From: JAHEKB01 sp049115575
Lineage (GTDB): Bacteria; Bacteroidota; Bacteroidia; NS11-12g; UBA9320
Length of the DNA: 64,000 bases
NCBI GenBank assembly: GCA_049115575.1
Contig: JAGDZU010000002.1
Span: 496,001-560,000 of the forward strand
Direction: 5' to 3'
In this document: in pieces, positions 1 through 7,435 of the stretch
Layout: each line of letters opens with the position of its first letter
Position numbering within the stretch: the stretch's first letter is position 1
Notes under the pieces: generated by a model
Told to the model about the DNA's origin: nothing
What the model saw: only the letters and a program-made list of their open reading frames with translations
Databases searched by the model: none
Translations under genes and position numbers: made by a program

Positions 1-825
1 GTCGTTATGATCGTTGGCATACAGTTCTTCTATCTCTTTTCCTGTCTGCAAATCAAACTTTACTAAAGCGGTTTTATCTCTTCCTAAGTTTGATGCTCCA
101 TACACTATAGAGCCATTGTCAAATTCAAAAAACTGTGGTGAAAAACTCTCTTTAAAATTTGTGGTCAAAACCACTTGAAATTCATCTTCCTCCGTAGCTC
201 TATAAAGCAAGCTGGTATTAACTCCATCCGTGGTAGATGCAACCCGAATTTTTCCTTCGTGATCCGTCATCCAGCTACTGATATTTCCAGGATTTGTTGC
301 TAAAAGTTCTGCTTCTCCAGTATTAATATTTAATCTGTAAGGATCGAATATTTGCGGATTTCGCTCATTGCTTCCAATGATTATGTATTCTGGAATATCT
401 TCTAAATCATCTATGATTTGAATCTTTACTCCCGCCTTAGTTAGCATTTTCAGATTTTCACCATTTCTATCAACGCCATAAAGTGCAAAATTCTCATCTC
501 CACCATCGTCTTTCAAATAAAGCAAGCGGTCATCTGTAACCCAGAAGTATCCTGCAATGTCTCGGTCTACTTCTTTAGTGAGTAATTGCCCAACGCTATC
601 TCCTATTTTCTGAACGTGAATGTTCATTCTGTTTTCATATGGAGCCATGTAAGCGTAATAGGTTCCGTTAGGAGAAATTTTATAAGCGGATTTTTCGGGA
701 TTCTTGAAGAAATCTTCAAGCTCTATATGTTTAGCCATTTCTTGTTGATTCTTTGATTCATTCTGGTTGCAGGCGACAAAACTAAGACTGCAAATCATTG
801 ATAAAAGGAGAACTGTGTTTTTCAT
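1..825 (-). CDS. S9-like peptidase lipoprotein, N-terminal part (partial)
   Basis: The gene runs off the left edge; 275 residues are visible from the ATG at 825. The N-terminus (MKNTVLLLSMICSLSFVAC) is a lipoprotein signal with the cysteine at residue 19. The rest reads as repeated beta-propeller blades: YKISPNGTYYAYMAP, then a DDRLLYLKDDGGDENFALY-type blade, and later a DKTALVKFDLQTGKEI strand. This pattern is typical of the non-catalytic propeller that precedes the alpha/beta-hydrolase domain in family S9 (prolyl oligopeptidase/dipeptidyl peptidase) enzymes. The catalytic domain is outside the window, so the peptidase call is inferred from the propeller alone. A TAnnTTTG-type element lies at 845-852 on the same strand, about 20 bases before the ATG. 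Confidence 0.68.
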   Translation of the reverse strand, partial: MKNTVLLLSMICSLSFVACNQNESKNQQEMAKHIELEDFFKNPEKSAYKISPNGTYYAYMAPYENRMNIHVQKIGDSVGQLLTKEVDRDIAGYFWVTDDRLLYLKDDGGDENFALYGVDRNGENLKMLTKAGVKIQIIDDLEDIPEYIIIGSNERNPQIFDPYRLNINTGEAELLATNPGNISSWMTDHEGKIRVASTTDGVNTSLLYRATEEDEFQVVLTTNFKESFSPQFFEFDNGSIVYGASNLGRDKTALVKFDLQTGKEIEELYANDHND

Positions 826-844
826 GATGGTCTATTTGAATACC

Positions 845-852
845 CAAAGCTA
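845..852 (-). promoter_or_regulatory. -7 promoter element for the S9-like gene
   Basis: On the minus strand the bases read TAGCTTTG, an exact match to the Bacteroidota -7 consensus TAnnTTTG, 19 bases upstream of the ATG at 825. No clear -33 TTTG was found at the usual spacing. Confidence 0.4.
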
Positions 853-909
853 AGCCAGTTCATTTTGCTTCGGTGGAATTTCGACTAATCTGTATAATTA
901 CTTGCCGGC

Positions 910-2469
910 TTAACGCTTATCAACGCCAATGACAATCACTATCAAACCTTCTTCTTGCGCGTCTGTAACAACGGATATCTGTCCTCGATTCATTCCCAGT
1001 TGAGCTCCATTGTCTATCTGGTTTCCAAAAGCATTATAAATCTTTTGAAGATAGTTACTGCCTCTTCCACCATTAATCATTTGATTGAATTTATCATAAT
1101 CCAGAGGCTCTCTGGAGATGACAATGGCAAAGAAATCTTGTTGGCCAATTTCATCTGCCTGCAAAGAGGCATCTTTTGGAAATTGCCTGGTTCCTGTTAT
1201 ACCGCAATAGGGCGAATGCTTTTTGGTATAAGGAAAAAGCACATAACTAGATTGGTCTGTTTCTTGACCAAATATGTAGGTATAGCATGCTACATTATTG
1301 GTGACCTCAATTTTAAATTTAGAAAGTTTAGGTATAGCTTGTTTTGTCCTAAAGTAGAATGAACTGGCTTTCTCTAACTGAATTTCCTGTTTATTGGACT
1401 GGTCTATGAGTCCAAAACTCGCTTTAAACTGAGCGGGTTCTGCACTGTTAGCATTGCCCATAGGGTAGAGACCATAGGCTTCTTTAGTAAAGTGCTTGAA
1501 ATCTGAATAATTAACCCAGGCTAATCCTTTCCTGCCCCACTTTTCACCCCAGCTGTTCATGATTTGAAATGAACCTCCGTTTTTATAGTCGTCATATCCA
1601 ATCACACACATGGCATGTCCGCCAAAACCAGACATATTGTAATCAGACCTATAAGGTCGCCAGCTTTCTTTCCCATTCATCTTGGTCATAAATGAGCCAC
1701 CTACCATCATCCCAATAACTACAGGAGCCCCTTGAGCCAAGTTTTGCTTTATGGCCAAGAGGTCTACTCCTCTGGGATCTCCATTTGGAGTGAGTCTGTT
1801 AAACCCACGCATGCGATAATTAGCTGCTTTTTGATAGCCTGCTCTGCTCAATTCTACATCGCAAGTGTTCTCATCATATGGCAAATCAGACCAAGGAAGA
1901 AGACCGGTGGTTTTCATGGTTTTCATTGCATTAATGATGTATGCTCCTTGGCAATTAGGGAGAGAAATCTGATTGTAGAGACTTGCAGGACTGAATGCAA
2001 CCTGGTTTGGATCTTTACCTGTAGCTCTTGCTTCTAATATGGTTCTGGCTGCATAACCGCTACTCCATCCAACGCAACTTCCTTGTTTCCCTTGGTTTTT
2101 TCGGTCGGGGCAAAACTCTTCAAGCGATACTTTCTCTGGAAGGGGGTTCTTAATATTATCTGCTAAAGGTTCAAATACTTCAGCTTTATCGTATTCCGCT
2201 TCGTTGAACTCAGCACCCGTAAAAAGTTGTGCAATGTCAGGGACTACTGATGCATTATCACCACTAAATAAACAGCCTTTACCAAAATACAACAGAGCTG
2301 CAATAATTAAAATGGGTATTAATAGTTTAGGCTTTTTGAAAAGAAAACCTATGAGGGCTGCCAGTAAAGGTGATCCTCCACTACTTCTTCTGCTTCCGCT
2401 TCTGTTGCTATTTTGACTTGGACGATTGGAATTCTTTTCCGGCTGATCTGGTACTATACGAATTGGCAT
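910..2469 (-). CDS. Membrane-anchored C1 (papain-like) cysteine peptidase
   Basis: A 519-residue protein. Residues 1-35 are polar and rich in Ser/Asn/Arg. A single hydrophobic helix (about 49-63, LLIPILIIAALLYFG) probably anchors it in the inner membrane with the enzyme on the periplasmic side. The papain-like core follows. Cys132 lies in NQGKQGSCVGWSSGYA, matching the Q...C-W active site of C1 peptidases. His285 lies in GGHAMCVIGYDD and Asn305 in IMNSWGEKWG, completing the Cys-His-Asn triad. About 180 residues after the core (340-519) have no recognised fold. The gene is flanked by two other minus-strand genes but separated by 77-84 bases, so it may be transcribed alone. The peptidase family is well supported; the substrate is unknown. 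Confidence 0.85.
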   Translation of the reverse strand: MPIRIVPDQPEKNSNRPSQNSNRSGSRRSSGGSPLLAALIGFLFKKPKLLIPILIIAALLYFGKGCLFSGDNASVVPDIAQLFTGAEFNEAEYDKAEVFEPLADNIKNPLPEKVSLEEFCPDRKNQGKQGSCVGWSSGYAARTILEARATGKDPNQVAFSPASLYNQISLPNCQGAYIINAMKTMKTTGLLPWSDLPYDENTCDVELSRAGYQKAANYRMRGFNRLTPNGDPRGVDLLAIKQNLAQGAPVVIGMMVGGSFMTKMNGKESWRPYRSDYNMSGFGGHAMCVIGYDDYKNGGSFQIMNSWGEKWGRKGLAWVNYSDFKHFTKEAYGLYPMGNANSAEPAQFKASFGLIDQSNKQEIQLEKASSFYFRTKQAIPKLSKFKIEVTNNVACYTYIFGQETDQSSYVLFPYTKKHSPYCGITGTRQFPKDASLQADEIGQQDFFAIVISREPLDYDKFNQMINGGRGSNYLQKIYNAFGNQIDNGAQLGMNRGQISVVTDAQEEGLIVIVIGVDKR

Positions 2470-2546
2470 GCTAAAGTTCTAGCAGCACAAATTATTATAA
2501 AATCTGAAGATTTCAATATTGGAAAGAATATTGAAATTGCGATAGG

Positions 2547-3956
2547 CTACAATTCAGTAGGGCAGACGTAGTCTGTTTTCTTGAGATCCGTCTTCTTTAA
2601 TTCATCATAACCACCTTCTATATTAATCATATTGTGGTATCCGCGAGATTTCAATATAGACGATGTGATTACAGAACGGTACCCTCCCAAACAGTGTAGG
2701 TAGAAATTATCCTCTTTTGGTATACTGCTCAAGTGGTCGTTAAGAAAATCTAAAGGAATATTAATGGCATTCTCCAAATGCTCACTTTGGTATTCTCCTT
2801 CTCTGCGCACATCTATAACCGTTGATTCTCCATTGGCCCACTCTTGTTCGAATGTTGATGCGCTAATGGAGTTGATACTGTCCAATTCTTTACCAGCATC
2901 TTTCCAAGCATCTATGCCACCTTTGAGGTAACCAATAGTTTGATCAAAGCCAACTCTAGCAAGTCTAGTAATGCACTCTTGCAATCTTTTCTCTTCCAGA
3001 ACCAGAAGTATAGGCTGTTTCACATCTGCTATTAAGGCCCCAACCCAAGGAGCAAAGCTTCCGTCTAATCCTATAAAAATAGATTGTGGTATAAAACCTT
3101 TTATAAAGTCTTTCTCATGTCTCACATCTAAGATTAAAGCACCTGATTCGTTGGCAACTAATTCAAACTCCTCCGGACTCAAGGCTCTATTTCCTTTGTC
3201 TAATACTTCATCCAAAGATTCATAGCCTTCCTTATTCATTTGAACATTCATTGGGAAATATGCTGGTGGAGGTTGTAAGCCTTCTATGACTTCCTCAATA
3301 AATTCATCTCGGGTCATATCTGCTCTTAGCGCATAATTGACCTTTTTCTGATTCCCCAAAGTGTCAACGGTCTCATTCATCATGTTTTTACCACAAGCAG
3401 AACCAGCACCGTGACCTGGATAAACAATAATATCATCAGCCAGGGGCATGATTTTGGTTCTCAGGCTATCAAAGAGAAGGCCTGCGAGTTCTTCCTGAGT
3501 CATATTAGCTGCTTTCTGAGCTAAATCTGGTCTTCCAACATCTCCTAAGAACAAAGTGTCTCCAGAGAATATAGCATGATTTTGTCCGTTTTTATCTTTC
3601 AAAAGGAAAGTACTGCTTTCCATGGTGTGACCAGGAGTATGTAATACTGTTATGCTCACATCTCCTATTTGAAATACCTGATTATCCTCTGCAACTGCGC
3701 AATCAAACTTAGGTTGTGCAGTTGGGCCATAAACTATAGTAGCACCAGTCTGCTGAGCTAGGGTCAGATGCCCGCTCACAAAATCGGCATGAAAGTGGGT
3801 TTCAAATATGTATTTGATTTTAGCATTAGCTTTATCAGCCCTTTGAATATATGGAGCAGTTTCACGCAAAGGATCAATAATGGCAGCTTCACCATTAGAT
3901 TCAATATAATAAGCTCCTTGTGCTAAACATCCTGTGTAAATCTGTTCTATAATCAT
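2547..3956 (-). CDS. MBL-fold hydrolase fused to two rhodanese domains (persulfide dioxygenase-like)
   Basis: 469 residues in three domains. Residues 1-210 are a metallo-beta-lactamase fold with the metal motif HFHADFVSGH (His54, His56, Asp58), His110 in TPGH, Asp133 in SGDTLF and His182 in YPGHG. This order is that of the ETHE1-like persulfide dioxygenase/glyoxalase II group. Residues about 255-355 form a rhodanese domain (ILDVRHEKDFIKG) whose active-site position reads LVLEEKR and has no Cys. Residues about 365-460 form a second rhodanese with Cys422 in HCLGGYRS. Family knowledge suggests oxidation of glutathione or protein persulfide to sulfite, with the C-terminal rhodanese handling sulfane sulfur. 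It lies 85 bases downstream of a TauE/SafE gene and a Crp/Fnr regulator in the same orientation, which supports a sulfide/sulfite detoxification role. Confidence 0.87.
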   Translation of the reverse strand: MIIEQIYTGCLAQGAYYIESNGEAAIIDPLRETAPYIQRADKANAKIKYIFETHFHADFVSGHLTLAQQTGATIVYGPTAQPKFDCAVAEDNQVFQIGDVSITVLHTPGHTMESSTFLLKDKNGQNHAIFSGDTLFLGDVGRPDLAQKAANMTQEELAGLLFDSLRTKIMPLADDIIVYPGHGAGSACGKNMMNETVDTLGNQKKVNYALRADMTRDEFIEEVIEGLQPPPAYFPMNVQMNKEGYESLDEVLDKGNRALSPEEFELVANESGALILDVRHEKDFIKGFIPQSIFIGLDGSFAPWVGALIADVKQPILLVLEEKRLQECITRLARVGFDQTIGYLKGGIDAWKDAGKELDSINSISASTFEQEWANGESTVIDVRREGEYQSEHLENAINIPLDFLNDHLSSIPKEDNFYLHCLGGYRSVITSSILKSRGYHNMINIEGGYDELKKTDLKKTDYVCPTEL

Positions 3957-4041
3957 TATTGCAAATTTAATTCAACCTTAAAATAACACTTCAAAGATAA
4001 CAATGGTTCAATGCAGGCATCGTTACCTGAGTAACATCATC

Positions 4042-4836
4042 TTACGTAATTTCTATTAATATTATTCCAATGGCCATAGCCAGCACAAACCAGCCAAATC
4101 CTTTCTTTAATGCTTCTGCTTTTACATTTTTAGAAAATAGAAATCCGATAAACATTCCTCCTATAGCAAAAGCAGTGAAAATGGCTAAAAACCGCCAGTC
4201 TATCTCCAAACCTGCATTTATATCACCAATAAAACCCAGTAAGCTTTTAAGACTTATAATTAGTAATGATGTAGCTATTGCCTGTCTAATAGGCAAACCT
4301 ACTAACAATACCAATGCAGGTACTATTAGAAAGCCTCCTCCTGCACCTACAAGGCCTGTGATTACCCCAACAAAAAGCCCATCTAATATAACCAAGGTCC
4401 AATTGACTTCCTTCTTTTTTACCTCTTTGTCTTTTCTTCCCCTGATCATGGAGAATGAAGCCAACAGCATAATCAAGGCGAAAAAGAGCATCAGAGCCAG
4501 ATCTTTATGTAATACCCTTGAACCTATTTGAACAATTTCGTCGGGAATGGCTGGAATGATGAGTCTTCTCGTTAAGTAGACAGAGACTATTGATGGTAAG
4601 GCGAAATAAGCCGCAATCTTGAGATTGACTTCTCCTTTTTTGATTTTATGAATGCTCCCAGTTAGGGCTACAGAACCCACCACAAATAGAGAATATGCGG
4701 TAGCAAGAACTGGACTTATGTTAAACACATAGACCAAAATGGGCACGGTGAGCATAGAGCCTCCACCGCCAAATAGTCCAAGAGTAATGCCCATTATACA
4801 ACTAAGGAATAGGCCTAAGATTTCTGTGCTTTCCAA
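4042..4836 (-). CDS. TauE/SafE (TSUP) family anion exporter, probable sulfite/sulfur permease
   Basis: 264 residues with about eight hydrophobic segments arranged as two homologous halves. The family signature appears in both: GLFGGGGSMLTVPILVY near residues 21-37 and GLVGAGGGFLIVPALVLL near 161-178. TSUP proteins export sulfite, thiosulfate or organosulfur anions, or import them in some cases. The position between a Crp/Fnr-type regulator (19 bases upstream) and an MBL-rhodanese enzyme that would produce sulfite makes sulfite export the most economical reading. The direction of transport and the exact anion cannot be read from sequence. Confidence 0.87.
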   Translation of the reverse strand: MESTEILGLFLSCIMGITLGLFGGGGSMLTVPILVYVFNISPVLATAYSLFVVGSVALTGSIHKIKKGEVNLKIAAYFALPSIVSVYLTRRLIIPAIPDEIVQIGSRVLHKDLALMLFFALIMLLASFSMIRGRKDKEVKKKEVNWTLVILDGLFVGVITGLVGAGGGFLIVPALVLLVGLPIRQAIATSLLIISLKSLLGFIGDINAGLEIDWRFLAIFTAFAIGGMFIGFLFSKNVKAEALKKGFGWFVLAMAIGIILIEIT

Positions 4837-4855
4837 TGTATGTCTTGTATTCGGA

Positions 4856-5515
4856 TTAGAGTTTGACTAATTCTATGCTGTTGCGCTTGGATTTTATGTA
4901 TCCATCAATTTCCAGTTTTTTCATAATCCGAGAAATAACCACTCTTGAAGAATGAAGGTCGTTTGCGATTTGTAAATGCGTGGTATTGATTGTTTTGTCT
5001 CCAGTAACCATAACCTTGTCTCTTAAATATTTGCGTATTCGCTCTTCCATATTGAAAAAAGCCAAGGTGTCTATTGCTTCTAGCATTTCGTTCATACGAA
5101 CATTGTACATTTCTAAGACGAAAGTTCTCCAACCTTTAAACTTGCCCATCCATTCTTCTACTTTTTGATTCGGTATGAACAGGATTTCAGCAGTAGACTC
5201 ACTGATTGCTCGTACTTTACTCTTGCTGTTACCAGAGCAACAATTCATGGTTATTGCACAACTGTCGCCCATTTCTAGGTAGTATAATAGAAGTTCTTTC
5301 CCTTCTTCATCTTCAGTCATGACCTTAATGTTACCATGAAGAACTATGGGTAGATACTTAATGGGGTCCCCAATATCCATAATGAGTTCATCCTCATCTA
5401 TGTGAGCTATTTTCCCGTTTTTACAGATTTCGGTAATAAGATCAGATTCAAACACATCCTGAAAGCGCTCTTTCAAGATGCTGTTGTGCTCTTTAGTTAA
5501 GTCCAGAAGCTTCAC
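4856..5515 (-). CDS. Crp/Fnr family regulator with a cysteine cluster
   Basis: 219 residues. Residues about 20-125 form a cyclic-nucleotide-binding-type beta roll, followed by a dimerisation helix (MNEMLEAIDTLAFF) and a winged-helix DNA-binding domain with the helix THLQIANDLHSSRVVISRIMKK at about 169-190. The cNMP pocket is not conserved: where CRP has a GE...A-L-type phosphate site, this protein has GDSCAITMNCCSGNSKSK, with Cys86, Cys92 and Cys93, plus Cys31 earlier. That suggests a thiol- or sulfane-sulfur-responsive sensor rather than cAMP binding; this is inference. The start is GTG at 5513-5515, only four bases after a perfect -7 element. It probably controls the two downstream sulfur genes. 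Confidence 0.85.
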   Translation of the reverse strand: MKLLDLTKEHNSILKERFQDVFESDLITEICKNGKIAHIDEDELIMDIGDPIKYLPIVLHGNIKVMTEDEEGKELLLYYLEMGDSCAITMNCCSGNSKSKVRAISESTAEILFIPNQKVEEWMGKFKGWRTFVLEMYNVRMNEMLEAIDTLAFFNMEERIRKYLRDKVMVTGDKTINTTHLQIANDLHSSRVVISRIMKKLEIDGYIKSKRNSIELVKL

Positions 5516-5519
5516 GGTT

Positions 5520-5527
5520 CAAAGATA
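5520..5527 (-). promoter_or_regulatory. -7 promoter element of the sulfur operon
   Basis: The minus strand reads TATCTTTG, an exact TAnnTTTG. It ends four bases before the GTG start at 5515, so transcription would begin at or next to the start codon. No good -33 element was seen. Confidence 0.45.
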
Positions 5528-5552
5528 GTTTGCCAATTTTTAACCTACGGTA

Positions 5553-6056
5553 TCATGAGTTACGATTTGCTTGTTTGAAAGCTTCATTCAGTGCTTTAAA
5601 ATCTAATTTACCCCTAGATTCAGTTAAGTAGTTTAGTACTACTAGAGCCTTCTTTATTCTTATTTCGCTTGATTTGGGTAGGCCAACAATGTGAATTAAA
5701 CTGCGTTGTTTACCTATTGTTAATTGGTGAAAGTAGTGGTTTCCCTCTTCATCCAACATCAAAGCCTCTTTCATTTCATCAGGAAGATGAATTCCGTATT
5801 CACTGTCGTCAATTCTTAAATGGACTTCAAAAGCCTCATCATCTTTCAGATTTTCCAATTTGCGCATTTCTTTATTGGTATTAACGAAGTAACCACCGTT
5901 ACCATCCGAAAGCATGGCGCCATGATATTCTTTACCGCTCTTTATACGGAAAATGACTCGCTGATCTAAAAGAGCGGCTGTTTTGTTAGGAATCCTAAAT
6001 GCATACGCCCAAACATTGGAATCCAACCTAAATAGTTTGGTCTTTACAGTGTGCAA
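5553..6056 (-). CDS. DUF1905 / YdeI-OmpD-associated family protein
   Basis: 167 residues, soluble, no signal peptide. The first half (about 5-95) has the DUF1905 pattern: a W-A-Y strand (VWAYAFRIPNK), a KSGKEYHGAMLSDGNGGYF segment and NKEMRKLENLKDDEAFEVHL. The second half has the YdeI/OmpD-associated pattern FHQLTIGKQRSLIHIVGLPKSSEIRIKKALVVL. Function is not established for this family; members are small cytoplasmic proteins often annotated only by domain. The first codon lies one base after the stop of the subtilisin-like gene upstream, so the two may be co-transcribed and translationally coupled, though no functional link is evident. Confidence 0.72.
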   Translation of the reverse strand: MHTVKTKLFRLDSNVWAYAFRIPNKTAALLDQRVIFRIKSGKEYHGAMLSDGNGGYFVNTNKEMRKLENLKDDEAFEVHLRIDDSEYGIHLPDEMKEALMLDEEGNHYFHQLTIGKQRSLIHIVGLPKSSEIRIKKALVVLNYLTESRGKLDFKALNEAFKQANRNS

Positions 6057-6057
6057 T

Positions 6058-7290
6058 CTAATGCACCCCTATAGTGTAGGATGTACTTGAAGGAGGACCG
6101 CTTACTGTCCCTCCACTGCTAACGGTACCTAACAGCAATACTCCTGCTAAGTGAGGAGTAGCCATTGAAGTCCCACTGATGGTATTATATCCTCCATTTT
6201 TCCAACAGGAGAGAACATTCACGCCAGGTTCAATATAATCTACCGGTGGAGATGAGTAGTTGCTAAAACTGGCCCAAACTTTACTTGAGTTCATAGCTGC
6301 TACCGTATAAACATTGTTAGCGTTTGCCCTAGCTGGAGAATAATTGTTAGCATCTCTTCCATCATTACCTGAAGCGAGACAGAAGCGAATACCATTGGCT
6401 GCTGCGCTTTTAACTGCATCATCTAGAAGCGTATATGCACCGCCAGTTAAACTCATGTTTGCAACATCTCCTGCAGAACCATTAGCGGCTACATAATCTA
6501 CACCGTTTATTACTCCACTAGTACTACCTGATCCTTTTCTATCTAAAACTCTTACAGATATTACCGTAGCACCAGCGGCAACTCCAACAACACCTATGTT
6601 GTTGTCTATGGCAGCCACGGTTCCAGCTACATGAGTTCCATGACCATTTTGGTCATCTGGGTTGCTTGATTGCCTACCACTTAAAAATGACCTACTTAAC
6701 GTAACGTTCACATTTAAATCTGGATGATCTAAATCAATTCCTGAATCTAGTATCCAAGCCACATTTCCTCCGCTATAACTCGTGCCATTAACCATACCAA
6801 TGCCATAAGGAGTTTGTTGGGGGTCTGAGTCGCCATCGCCTCCTCCAGGTTTGCCTGGTTTTCCTGGTTTATCAGGTTTTCCCACAGATACAACTCTGTC
6901 TGGAACTACCATAAGAACTCTACGATCCTTCTTTAACTCTTCAACTTGTTTTGAGCTCAATTCTGCAGAGTAACCCAACATAACTTGGTAAAAGGCATGT
7001 TCAATCTGGATAGATTCTTCTGTATATTCATTTTGAATTTCTTCGGCCATTTCTCTAACCAATCCTAATTTTTCTTCATACGGCATTTCTGCTTTAAATT
7101 TAGATAATGGCATTACATCCCTTTGTAAAACAACAATGTACTTATTGGGAATAATACTGCCAGCAGCAGGGTCTGTTAGATAAACAGGAGATTCAATTTC
7201 CTGAACAGCATTGATTACTTCTGATTTTTGACATGATGAGACAGCTAATATGCTAACTATCAACACTAGAGGGAATAAGGTCTTTTTCAT
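6058..7290 (-). CDS. Subtilisin-like serine protease (S8), lipoprotein
   Basis: 410 residues. MKKTLFPLVLIVSILAVSSC is a lipoprotein signal with the acylated cysteine at residue 20. An I9-type propeptide follows (about 48-135: KYIVVLQRDVMPL ... DRRVLMVVPDRVV). A short Gly/Pro linker (GKPDKPGKPGKPGGG, about 137-151) separates it from the catalytic domain. The triad is complete: Asp182 in ILDSGIDLDHPD, His217 in NGHGTHVAGT, Ser375 in GTSMATPHLAG, with oxyanion Asn309 in SGNDG. It ends soon after the catalytic domain, with no T9SS sorting domain, so the lipid anchor is the likely means of retention. Likely role: extracytoplasmic protein degradation. It is divergent from the M4 protease gene, with a 14-base palindrome in the shared upstream region. 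Confidence 0.92.
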   Translation of the reverse strand: MKKTLFPLVLIVSILAVSSCQKSEVINAVQEIESPVYLTDPAAGSIIPNKYIVVLQRDVMPLSKFKAEMPYEEKLGLVREMAEEIQNEYTEESIQIEHAFYQVMLGYSAELSSKQVEELKKDRRVLMVVPDRVVSVGKPDKPGKPGKPGGGDGDSDPQQTPYGIGMVNGTSYSGGNVAWILDSGIDLDHPDLNVNVTLSRSFLSGRQSSNPDDQNGHGTHVAGTVAAIDNNIGVVGVAAGATVISVRVLDRKGSGSTSGVINGVDYVAANGSAGDVANMSLTGGAYTLLDDAVKSAAANGIRFCLASGNDGRDANNYSPARANANNVYTVAAMNSSKVWASFSNYSSPPVDYIEPGVNVLSCWKNGGYNTISGTSMATPHLAGVLLLGTVSSGGTVSGPPSSTSYTIGVH

Positions 7291-7299
7291 GATGATTTA

Positions 7300-7313
7300 A
7301 TTGCAAATGCAAT
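7300..7313. promoter_or_regulatory. 14-base palindrome upstream of the subtilase gene
   Basis: ATTGCA-AA-TGCAAT is a near-perfect dyad 9-22 bases before the subtilase ATG (7290), overlapping where its promoter or leader should be. It could be an operator, but no regulator can be assigned. Confidence 0.25.
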
Positions 7314-7398
7314 ATATTGATTTCAGCTTTGCTTGCCTAGTTTTTTTAATCTGATTGTCAGATAACACTTGCAACACCAAGGTCTACGCTAGATTTCG

Positions 7399-7406
7399 TA
7401 TCTTTG
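7399..7406 (+). promoter_or_regulatory. -7 promoter element for the M4 protease gene
   Basis: TATCTTTG matches the TAnnTTTG consensus exactly and lies 29 bases before the ATG at 7436. A TTG at 7369-7371 could be a poorly spaced -33 element. Confidence 0.4.
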
Positions 7407-7435
7407 ATAGATTTTAAATTCTACAAAAAGTTAAG

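Noticed and set aside
955..2416. Several plus-strand open frames opposite the C1 peptidase gene
   Set aside because: They carry no recognisable domains and lie entirely within a gene with a complete catalytic triad on the other strand.
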